Shown piece after piece: positions 1 through 5,981 of a stretch of DNA of 8,093 nucleotides. Below the pieces are notes generated by a model. It searched no databases. It had not been told where the DNA came from and was given only the letters and a program-made list of their open reading frames with translations. The translations under genes and the position numbers were made by a program. Numbering within the stretch: the stretch's first letter is position 1; every line of letters begins with the position of its first letter. Origin of the DNA: Hyphomicrobiales bacterium (GTDB lineage: Bacteria > Pseudomonadota > Alphaproteobacteria > Rhizobiales > Rhizobiaceae); contig JAALLB010000068.1 of NCBI GenBank assembly GCA_011087745.1, positions 1 to 8,093 of the forward strand, read 5' to 3'.

Positions 1-804
1 CTGAAACGTCAACCCCAAATAATCAGATTTTCAAGGACTCGGAGTATAATTGTCTTTCGTCTTGTAGGGCTTGCGCATCGGATTAATCGACCGTGCATAG
101 GCTATTGGCGGCTTGGCTGGCACGAAGGTATGTCCATATAGGTTTTCAGCCATCGTAAATGAAACCATACATTCCATCATGGGCACTTCAACAAACTGCC
201 CTCGCCCCGTACGCTCCTTGTGTAAGAATGCTGCCAGCATCGCATAAGCCGCATGAAGTCCTGTTGTCTTGTCCGCCACAAGCCCTGGAAAATAGCGCGG
301 TTCTGTTGTGCCATCCTGCATCGGAATCATGAAAGACGCACCGGATACCGCCTGCACCAAATCATCGTACGCCTAACGTTCGGCATAATGACCTTCAGAG
401 CCAAAGCCAACTGCATGACAGTACACAATCTCGGGATTTATCTCTTTGACGCTTTCATAATCAAAGCCCAACCGTCTCATCCCACCCGCACGTATATTAT
501 GAATCACACCATCAGCGAACTTGATCAACTTGCGCAGTATCATTTTCGCACCTTCTTTACGAAGGTCTAAAGTCATTGCTCGTTTGTTTCGATTAATAGT
601 GAGATAGATCGGCCCCATACCCTTGGTGATGTGCGGACCTGCATGGCGCATGATGTCGCCGCTTGGTGTTTCTATCTTGATAACATCTGCACCCAGGTCT
701 CCAAGAAGCTGGGTACAATATGGGCCGAGTACCACTGATGTGAGGTCAATAATTTGATACCCGGACAATGGGCCCTGTTTTTCAGTTTTTACATTTTTTT
801 CCAT
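1..804 (-). pseudogene. CaiB/BaiF family III CoA-transferase, interrupted by in-frame TAG, 3' end outside window
   Basis: Family III CoA-transferases move CoA between organic acids through an acyl-aspartyl intermediate in the cytoplasm. From the ATG at 804 the N-terminal signature is clear: GPLSGYQIIDLTSVVLGPY (residues 11-29), LGDLGADVIKIE (34-45) and a NRNKRAMTLDLR stretch (71-82). Codon 144 (375-373) is TAG. The same frame then continues as AYDDLVQAVSG and GRGQFVEVPMMECMVSF, so there is no frameshift here. A second in-frame stop, TGA, lies at 33-31, after KPYKTKDNYTPSP. The codons beyond it (KSDYLGLTFQ) can still be aligned loosely with the family. The family is about 380-410 residues, so roughly two thirds is visible. 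The position that is usually the catalytic Asp appears as Glu (residue 211, about 172-174). I chose 804 because it gives a 31-nt gap after the upstream flavoprotein gene; a longer start at 888 would overlap that gene. Pseudogene, amber read-through and base-call error all remain possible. Confidence 0.88.
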
Positions 805-835
805 CGGCTGACTATTGGCGAAACTTGAAAAGAGT

Positions 836-1333
836 TCAACCAAATAAAACCGATAAATCCTTTTCATCCAAATGATATGCTTTTCCAAATCCCCCGTTCA
901 AATAGGCACGGTGAATTTTCAGCGGATAAAATCCGAAGTCCAGAAAATCTATGTACAGCTCAGCTTTTGGATGGACACCAACAAACGCTTGCCTGAACTC
1001 ACCTCGCCACTCATGGTCATTAGACATTCTTGCTGCTTCACCAACCAACGTTATTCTGGTGTAGGCAAGCCCATCACCTTTGCCTGGCTCACCTAGCATC
1101 AAGGAACATTTACTATCTTTAGCGATGCACTTTGAATGTTGTGATAAATCCGAACCCGCAAAGAACAAGTCAGTGGTTAAAGAAAAACATGCAGCAACCC
1201 GGCTAACCAAAGGATAACCAGAACCCGTGTCATTTACGGCCAAGGAAGCATATTTTGTCTCTTTCAATAGTTTTTGAGCCAGTTCGAAAGCTTCATCATC
1301 GGTTTTACGAATGGGATCAATCTTTTCCGTCAT
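836..1333 (-). CDS. PPOX/HugZ-like FMN-binding split-barrel protein
   Basis: This is a 165-residue protein of the pyridoxamine 5'-phosphate oxidase-like / HugZ superfamily: small flavin- or haem-binding split barrels, usually dimeric and cytoplasmic. Visible features are an N-terminal helix, the strand YASLAV (28-33), PLVSRVA (41-47), SQHSKCIAKDSKCSLMLGEP (64-83), the strand LAYTRITLVGEA (89-100), and the C-terminal block HPKAELYIDFLDFGFYPLKI (121-140) followed by LNGGFGKAY (145-153). The last block is typical of the single-domain HugZ-like subgroup. There is no added DUF2470 domain, so calling it a haem oxygenase is not justified. I chose the ATG at 1333-1331 because homology starts there and AAGGA lies about 10 nt upstream. 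A longer in-frame start at 1447 would run into the divergent ligase gene. It is probably cotranscribed with the CoA-transferase 31 nt downstream. The substrate is unknown. Confidence 0.85.
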   Translation of the reverse strand: MTEKIDPIRKTDDEAFELAQKLLKETKYASLAVNDTGSGYPLVSRVAACFSLTTDLFFAGSDLSQHSKCIAKDSKCSLMLGEPGKGDGLAYTRITLVGEAARMSNDHEWRGEFRQAFVGVHPKAELYIDFLDFGFYPLKIHRAYLNGGFGKAYHLDEKDLSVLFG

Positions 1334-1407
1334 CAAAGCGTTTTCCTTATTTCCACCAGCAAGTTCTCTCGTTATAACATAGAATAAATTTCTTGGAGGA
1401 GAACCTA
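1334..1407. promoter_or_regulatory. Divergent intergenic region between flavoprotein and acyl-CoA ligase genes
   Basis: These 74 bp separate two divergently transcribed genes and must hold at least the 5' signals of both. The palindrome GTTATAAC at 1371-1378 reads TATAAC on both strands, so it could serve as a -10 element either way. On the plus strand a weak TTTCCA (1350-1355) sits 17 bp upstream of TATAAC (1373-1378). No strong -35 is visible. The promoter call is an inference from composition and spacing. Confidence 0.3.
1395..1401 (+). promoter_or_regulatory. Ribosome binding site GGAGGAG fixing the ligase start
   Basis: GGAGGAG lies 6 nt upstream of the ATG at 1408. This strong site decides the start: the open frame extends upstream to a TTG at 1393, but that codon overlaps the ribosome binding site itself. 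MLGQMM at 1408 is also the usual N-terminus of this ligase group. Confidence 0.7.
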
Positions 1408-3033
1408 ATGCTTGGACAAATGATGGATCAGAAACTACTGATTTCAAGCATCATCGATCACGCTGCCCGCTACCATGGCGATACCGAGGTCGTATCGGTA
1501 AACACGGATGGCAGCCAAACACGTACGAACTACGCACAAATACAATCCCAGGCAAGAAAGCTTGGTTCAGCCCTGTTAAAACGCGGAATGGAGCGCTCTG
1601 ATAGAATTGCAACCATTGCCTGGAATAATTACCGTCATTTGGAGCTTTATTACGGAATCTCTGGCGCTGGAATGGTTTGTCATACGGTAAATCCACGACT
1701 GTTCCCTGAGCAACTTATATACATCCTGACGCACGCTGAAGATAAGATAGTTTTCTTCGACGCAACTTTTATTCCCTTAGTTGATGGTGTCAGATCTCAC
1801 CTGCCACACATCCAGCATTGGGTTTTGATGGAAGAAAGAAATAAAGAACTTGCAGGCAAACATGACTGGATGGAATTCTACGAGGATCTGATTGCTGAAG
1901 GCGATGATGGATTTAACTGGCCTGATGACCTCAAAGAACGGGATGCTTCTTCACTTTGTTATACTTCTGGAACAACCGGAAATCCCAAGGGCGTCCTATA
2001 CTCACACCGTTCAACGCTCTTGCATGCCATGGTATCTGCAACACCAGACGTAATGAACTTTTCCGCGCGGGATTGCCTCTTGCCTGTCGTCCCAATGTTC
2101 CATGTTAACGCCTGGGGATCACCTTACGCAGCAGCGCTTGCTGGTGCCAAAATGGTAATGCCCGGCCCCGGCCTTGATGGCAAAAGCCTGGCAACATTGT
2201 TTAACGACGAAAAAGTTACGATAGCAGCAGGCGTTACAACCATTTGGGCGGGTCTCATTCAATACCTTGAAACATCTGGCACCAAGTTACCGCACATGAA
2301 TCGTACGGTCATTGGTGGCTCGGCTTGTCCGCCAATTATGATTGAAAAATTCAGAGATGAATATGGCGTTGAAGTTCTCCATGCTTGGGGCATGACTGAA
2401 ATGTCACCTCTGGGATCAGTGAACAATCTCAAACACAAGCATTTCGAACTTCCTCAAGAGGCAATAAACGAGATTAGATTAAACTAGGGGCGCCCTCCGT
2501 TCGGCATGGAGCTTGCTATCTTTGACGAAGATTTCAACCAACTGCCAAATGAAGGCGTTACTCAAGGTGATCTACATTGTCGTGGCCCCTGGCTACTGGA
2601 CGAATATTTCCTGGCAGACAAAGGCACAACGCTCAACCAAGGTTGGTTTGACACTGGCGATGTTGCAACGCTTGACCCAGACGGTTTTATGACCATTAAA
2701 GATCGCTCTAAAGATATCATCAAATCCGGCGGTGAGTGGATTTCCACCGTTGAACTTGAAAACATTGCAGTGGGTCATCCACAGATCGCAGCAGCAGCTG
2801 CGATAGCAGCCAAACATGAAAAATGGGACGAACGGCCTGTTATTCTGGCAGTAAAGGCTGAAGGGTCCGATGTTTCTGAGGCTGATCTCCTGGCATATTA
2901 CGATGATAAAATCGCAAAGTGGCAAATTCCGGATAAAGTGATCTTTGTTGAACAGCTTCCTTTGGGTGCAACTGGTAAAATACTCAAAAGAGAACTTCGA
3001 ATGGAATACGAGAACGTCCTTCTGAATGGTTAG
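1408..3033 (+). pseudogene. dmdB: DmdB-like acyl-CoA ligase (AMP-forming), split by one in-frame TAG
   Basis: An ANL-superfamily ligase that activates a carboxylic acid with ATP to an acyl-adenylate and then to an acyl-CoA. The N-terminus MLGQMM...LLISSIIDHAARYHG resembles 3-(methylthio)propionate-CoA ligase DmdB and related alphaproteobacterial medium-chain acyl-CoA ligases. DmdB acts in the DMSP demethylation pathway, but the substrate here is inferred. Motifs numbered from 1408: P-loop YTSGTTGNPKG (185-195), PMFHVNAWG, A5-type AWGMTE (326-331), WFDTGD (about 413-418), DRSKDIIKSGGEW hinge region, and the C-terminal catalytic lysine in GATGK (K524). Codon 360 (2485-2487) is TAG, and the frame continues without shift as GRPPFGMEL. 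Homologues have glutamine there (QGRPPFG), and CAG to TAG is one transition. With that codon read as an amino acid the protein is 541 residues, the normal family length. Unrepaired, it would make a 359-residue N-domain and possibly a separate C-domain from ATG 2506, which lacks a good ribosome site. Confidence 0.92.
2485..2487 (+). other. In-frame TAG at a conserved glutamine position of the ligase
   Basis: TAG sits between LN and GRPPFG in an otherwise continuous reading frame from 1408 to 3033. The base context is CTAGG. A CAG codon would restore the family's QGRPPFG motif. It may be a nonsense mutation, a recoded codon or a sequence error. Confidence 0.85.
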
Positions 3034-3050
3034 CAAAAAGCAGTTTTAAT

Positions 3051-3428
3051 ATGAATGAAGCACAGGCATTATTTTTTGCCTTCCAAATCTGGTGTAGTAT
3101 CGGTGCAATTATTGCGTTGATATTCCTGACAATCGGTATTGATAGAATAGATGAAGACGCTCAAGGTGCCTATGTTTTCCGCATACTCTTGGTGCCAGCG
3201 ATCTTGCTGATTTGGCCATTGGTCCTTTGGCGTTGGTTCATTCTCGAGACCAAACGCGATGCCTGGCCAAATCGTCATTCACCACCACGTCATGCCCATT
3301 TTTGGGTAGCCATAATTTTCGCGCTCGCAATCCCAAGCATTATTGTTATGGGGCTGGTGGTGCGCCAAACCTGGCCGGTAAATTTTGAACCTCAAAAGCT
3401 ATCTCTATTAGAGGTGCAAATCCAATGA
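3051..3428 (+). CDS. Small three-helix membrane protein, first gene of redox operon
   Basis: A 125-residue integral membrane protein that I do not recognise. Three hydrophobic segments are visible at about residues 5-29, 41-63 and 83-105. An acidic loop (DRIDEDAQ, 31-38) follows the first, and a basic, Trp-rich loop (WRWFILETKRDAWPNRH) follows the second. The positive-inside rule puts the 60-82 loop in the cytoplasm, and so the N-terminus and the 31-40 loop too would need an odd arrangement or a re-entrant segment; topology is therefore uncertain. There is no convincing Shine-Dalgarno. The start lies 17 nt after the ligase stop, which suggests translational coupling. Its TGA overlaps the next ATG (ATGA, 3425-3428). 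The context suggests a membrane partner or assembly factor for the haem/Rieske protein encoded next. Its function is unknown. Confidence 0.75.
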   Translation: MNEAQALFFAFQIWCSIGAIIALIFLTIGIDRIDEDAQGAYVFRILLVPAILLIWPLVLWRWFILETKRDAWPNRHSPPRHAHFWVAIIFALAIPSIIVMGLVVRQTWPVNFEPQKLSLLEVQIQ

Positions 3429-4486
3429 GTGTTAAATACATCTCTGTCCAATGGAATTCCAACAAATGGAAATACAACGCAATCATGCTTGCAAGTGTAT
3501 TCACATATCTATGGATTTTCATCTTCGTTACTCCAGACATCATGTCGAATGAAGGTCGTATAAACGGTCAGGTCCACAATGCCCGAGCTTTTGGCTCTTG
3601 TGCATTCTTGATGTTGAGCGTCATACTTTGCATTGGACCCTTGGCACGGTTGGACAAGCGATTTTTACCTCTGTTGTATAATAGAAGGCATTTCGGTGTG
3701 ATGACCATGTTCGTGGGGATTACCCATGCAGGTTACATTCTAAACTGGTATTTTGCCTTCTCACCTTCAAATAAATACGAAGCATTATTGTTCAGCAACA
3801 CCAGCTATGGGCAACTCTCAGGATTTCCATTTGAAGTCTTTGGTATTTTAGCGCTCTTTTGCTTAACAATTCTGGCTGCTACCAGCCATGACTTCTGGCT
3901 GAAGTTTTTGACCCCGCGCATCTGGAAGAGAATTCATTATCTGATTTATGCAGCCTATATTTCAGTAGTTGCACATGTAAGTTTAGGCATTTTACAAGAT
4001 CAACAAAATCATGCGTTCACAGTGTTATTTATTGTTTCAGCGCTTGTTGTGGCTGTTCTTCATCTGCTTGCAGCAATCCATGAACGCAAACACGGTGATC
4101 CATTTCCAAACAATTCAGACAATTGGGTTGAAGTATGCGATGTCTCCGAATTACGCGAAGGGTTCGCCAAAATTACCCAACTCACTCAAAAAGAACGTGT
4201 TGCCGTATTCATGCATGAAGGAAAACTATCAGCGATTTCCAACGCATGTGCGCACCAAAATGGCCCGTTGGGTGAGGGAAAAATTATTCGCTGTCTCGTC
4301 ACCTGCCCATGGCATGGCTTTCAATATGATGTCACAAATGGTTCATCACCTGCCCCATTTACTGAAAAAGTGCCAACCTATAACCTCAAACTTGAAGGTT
4401 CTTCTGTATTGGTTGACCGAAATGCCAATGCACCGGGAACCTTTGTTGAGCCACTAGTACTACAAACAACTGGAGCAGCAACATGA
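3425..4486 (+). CDS. Ferric reductase-like transmembrane haem protein fused to Rieske [2Fe-2S] domain
   Basis: A 353-residue two-domain redox protein. Residues about 19-218 form six hydrophobic helices of the ferric reductase-like transmembrane type (the NOX/MsrQ fold). Candidate haem b histidines are H101 (GITHAGYIL), H171 (KRIHYLIYAAY) and H184 (VVAHVSLG); H89 lies in the RRHFG loop. Residues about 233-335 form a Rieske domain with CAH (C275, H277) and CPWH (C294, H297), the complete cluster ligand set. Basic loops after helix 2 (DKRFLPLLYNRRHF), helix 4 (KFLTPRIWKR) and helix 6 (HERKHGD) imply that the N-terminus and the Rieske domain are cytoplasmic. Electrons could then pass from a cytosolic donor through [2Fe-2S] to haem b and the periplasmic side. 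No FAD/NADPH domain is present; the Rieske domain takes its place. ATGA overlaps join it to both neighbours, and AGAGGTG lies 7 nt before the start. The substrate is unknown. Confidence 0.9.
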   Translation: MSVKYISVQWNSNKWKYNAIMLASVFTYLWIFIFVTPDIMSNEGRINGQVHNARAFGSCAFLMLSVILCIGPLARLDKRFLPLLYNRRHFGVMTMFVGITHAGYILNWYFAFSPSNKYEALLFSNTSYGQLSGFPFEVFGILALFCLTILAATSHDFWLKFLTPRIWKRIHYLIYAAYISVVAHVSLGILQDQQNHAFTVLFIVSALVVAVLHLLAAIHERKHGDPFPNNSDNWVEVCDVSELREGFAKITQLTQKERVAVFMHEGKLSAISNACAHQNGPLGEGKIIRCLVTCPWHGFQYDVTNGSSPAPFTEKVPTYNLKLEGSSVLVDRNANAPGTFVEPLVLQTTGAAT

Positions 4487-5244
4487 GTGAGAAAAAGGCA
4501 CCTTTTTTTGTTGGCTATATGGGCGTTCCAAAAGCTTTAAAAAGCTTCTTGTTAAAAGTATCCTTGCTTTTGTTCGCAGGCTTTACTGCAGGAGCGGTGC
4601 TTGCTGGCGCATCACAAGATGATCCAGGGCAAGCTGGCTTTAGATTTGACTATGGCAGGCAAACGCTTACGGGCGTACTAGAAGCAAATCCCTATCCACT
4701 ACTCTATGTGACACAAGGAAATGACCGCGTAAAAGCTGGACACACCATGATGCTTTCCGGCCAAGGCAAAACTCCCATAATGGCAAACCTTGCTGCATTG
4801 GAAGGCAATGAAGTTGAAATTTCAGGTGTCATCCTGAAACGCGGCGAACTTGATATGCTGCAGGTTGCTGGTGGTAAAAAAGGTATAAAAGATCTCTCCA
4901 AAGAAGGTACCATCCCAGCCAGCGAACCATTGGGAAAATGGAAATTACAGGGTGAAATTTGTGATGGAAAATGTCTTGCTGGGGCTATGAACCCCGGCCG
5001 GGGGCTTGCCCACAAAGCATGCGCAAACCTTTGTTTACTAGCGGACATACCACCTGTATTTGTCTCTAGTCAGCCGGTAGAAGGTAAGGAATTTTTGTTG
5101 GTAGCCGATCCAGACGGTGGCCCATTTCCAAGAGAAATGTACAATTACGTTGGTCAATTTTTGGAACTGGAAACAGAAATTGAAAGACGAGGCGACCTTT
5201 TGGTTTTAAGAATTGACCCAGACAAAATAAAAGCAATCGAATGA
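4483..5244 (+). CDS. Membrane-anchored or exported protein with paired CxxxC motifs
   Basis: A 253-residue protein of unknown function. The N-terminus has a short basic stretch (K17, K20, K25) and a hydrophobic segment at about 21-44 (LLLFAGFTAGAVLAGAS). This is either a signal anchor or a signal peptide cleaved after VLA, so the body should lie on the periplasmic side. Residues about 58-130 look like a small beta-rich domain (LTGVLEANPYPLLYV, VEISGVILKRG). The core motif is GEICDGKCLAGAMNPG (157-172) followed by HKACANLC (177-184): two CxxxC pairs (C160/C164, C180/C184) with H177 between them. This suggests a metal site, a redox-active thiol pair or a cofactor ligand set. The C-terminal 200-253 is another beta-rich segment (FLELETEIERRGDLLVLRI). 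ATGA overlaps on both sides place it with the Rieske/haem protein, and GGAG precedes the start. I infer that it is the periplasmic partner or terminal acceptor of that electron chain. Confidence 0.82.
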   Translation: MSEKKAPFFVGYMGVPKALKSFLLKVSLLLFAGFTAGAVLAGASQDDPGQAGFRFDYGRQTLTGVLEANPYPLLYVTQGNDRVKAGHTMMLSGQGKTPIMANLAALEGNEVEISGVILKRGELDMLQVAGGKKGIKDLSKEGTIPASEPLGKWKLQGEICDGKCLAGAMNPGRGLAHKACANLCLLADIPPVFVSSQPVEGKEFLLVADPDGGPFPREMYNYVGQFLELETEIERRGDLLVLRIDPDKIKAIE

Positions 5245-5507
5245 AAAAACTGATCCGACTTTCAATTGTAGCAGTGACGGGATTTATTCTTTTATACATC
5301 TCGCGGTTTTGGCTGTTCAGTCTTTGGGATCGACCAGGACTATTCGATATCAAGGCTATTCCGCCACAAGGTGGGCTACTACGCACATGGTTAAGAGGAA
5401 CTGACTTGGTGCCCTTCGAGCTTATGATTTGGGCCATTGGTGGGTTCCTGGTTTTAACAGGCCTTGAGAAAATATTTGATAAGTTCAAATCACCGCCTCA
5501 AAAGTGA
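5241..5507 (+). CDS. Small two-helix membrane protein, last gene of redox operon
   Basis: An 88-residue membrane protein that I do not recognise. Hydrophobic segments lie at about residues 5-27 (IRLSIVAVTGFILLYISRFWLF) and 57-75 (VPFELMIWAIGGFLVLTGL), separated by a loop containing WDRPGLFDIKAIPPQGG. The ends are basic (MKKLIR, KFKSPPQK), which suggests both termini are cytoplasmic and the loop periplasmic. It has no Cys or His, so a direct cofactor role is unlikely. The start overlaps the previous stop (ATGA, 5241-5244) and has no good ribosome site, so translation probably depends on coupling. It may be a stabilising subunit of the Rieske/haem complex. No clear terminator follows it. Confidence 0.75.
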   Translation: MKKLIRLSIVAVTGFILLYISRFWLFSLWDRPGLFDIKAIPPQGGLLRTWLRGTDLVPFELMIWAIGGFLVLTGLEKIFDKFKSPPQK

Positions 5508-5522
5508 TTACAAATAATTATC

Positions 5523-5540
5523 ATTTACGTAAACGTAAAT
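5523..5540. promoter_or_regulatory. 18-bp perfect palindrome ATTTACGTAAACGTAAAT, candidate operator upstream of the SCP2 gene
   Basis: Eight-base arms (ATTTACGT / ACGTAAAT) are separated by AA, with no mismatch. From memory, the TTTACGT-ACGTAAA form resembles operators of MerR-family LiuR-type regulators, which control branched-chain amino acid and fatty acid degradation in proteobacteria. That link is from recollection and not verified. The site lies 63 bp upstream of the SCP2 start and 15 bp after the preceding stop. A loose TTATCA (5518-5523) and AT-rich sequence after 5540 could flank it as -35/-10, as MerR operators usually are, but this is weak. Confidence 0.55.
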
Positions 5541-5603
5541 ATTGCTTTTTGATACTGAATGACTATATCTGGGCGCAGTAAAACTTAAACGTGGAGACCT
5601 CTC

Positions 5604-5900
5604 ATGAGCATAGAAGACGCAGCAGCAGCGATTACTGCAAAAGTATCTGGTGGAGCCGGCATTGGCGCAACTGTAAAATTTGATTGTGGCGATGATGGTT
5701 GTGTATTGATCGATGGCAATGCAACACCGCTAACCGTATCAACAGAAAACGCAGAAGCTGATTGTACAGTGGTTTGTGACAAGGATGTTTTGGATTCATT
5801 GATCGCTGGCGATCTTGATCCTACTGCTGCATTCATGCAGGGCAAAATCAAGGTTGAAGGTGACATGGGCGTTGCCATGAAACTAAGCTCAATCTTGTAA
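5604..5900 (+). CDS. SCP2 sterol/lipid-carrier domain protein
   Basis: A 98-residue stand-alone SCP2 (sterol carrier protein 2-like) domain, a small cytoplasmic fold that binds lipids or acyl chains in a hydrophobic tunnel. The family pattern is clear: an N-terminal helix (IEDAAAAITAKV), the strand ATVKFDC (22-28), the strand GCVLIDG (32-38), the TLTVSTENAEADCTVV-type region (residues 43-57) and the hallmark LIAGDLDPTAAFMQGKIKVE (66-85) leading to GDMGVAMKL. Four cysteines (28, 33, 54, 58) are unusually many for so short a protein. GGAGA precedes the ATG by about 6 nt. It is monocistronic by appearance, with an operator-like palindrome upstream and a terminator downstream. A role in acyl-CoA or lipid handling fits the acyl-CoA genes elsewhere in the window, but the ligand is unknown. 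Confidence 0.87.
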   Translation: MSIEDAAAAITAKVSGGAGIGATVKFDCGDDGCVLIDGNATPLTVSTENAEADCTVVCDKDVLDSLIAGDLDPTAAFMQGKIKVEGDMGVAMKLSSIL

Positions 5901-5926
5901 CAAACGATATTTACATATTGATTTTT

Positions 5927-5956
5927 AAAAGGACGACAGACATGCTGTCCTTTTTT
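5927..5956 (+). terminator. Rho-independent terminator after SCP2 gene
   Basis: AAAAGGAC (5927-5934) pairs perfectly with GTCCTTTT (5947-5954) across a 12-nt loop, and the T-run continues to 5956. It sits 27 nt after the SCP2 stop and ends 25 nt before the agmatinase start, so the agmatinase needs either its own promoter in a very short space or read-through. Confidence 0.72.
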
Positions 5957-5981
5957 ATTGCCTAAGTTTTAAGGATAGAAA

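Noticed and set aside
872..1096. Plus-strand open frame opposite the flavoprotein gene
   Set aside because: No recognisable domain, and it is antisense to a gene with clear family homology; a shadow frame.
2488..2495. GGGCGCCC palindrome directly after the ligase TAG, as a possible recoding element
   Set aside because: It has no loop, and the codons GGG CGC CCT encode the conserved GRP, so protein constraint explains it. No larger stem-loop like a selenocysteine or pyrrolysine insertion element is apparent.
2593..3036. 147-codon minus-strand open frame opposite the ligase C-terminal domain
   Set aside because: Composition is Phe/Cys-rich nonsense without motifs, and the opposite strand encodes conserved ligase motifs.
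3031..3054. Extension of the ligase by read-through of its terminal TAG to the TGA at 3052-3054
   Set aside because: Not annotated as coding because ligase homologues end near this point. It is kept only as weak support in the amber discussion.
4992..5003. 12-bp GC-only perfect palindrome CCCCGGCCGGGG inside the CxxxC protein gene
   Set aside because: It encodes the NPGRG part of the core motif and has no loop to form a useful hairpin. It is best explained by the Pro-Gly-Arg-Gly codons, although the codon choice is GC-rich for this region.
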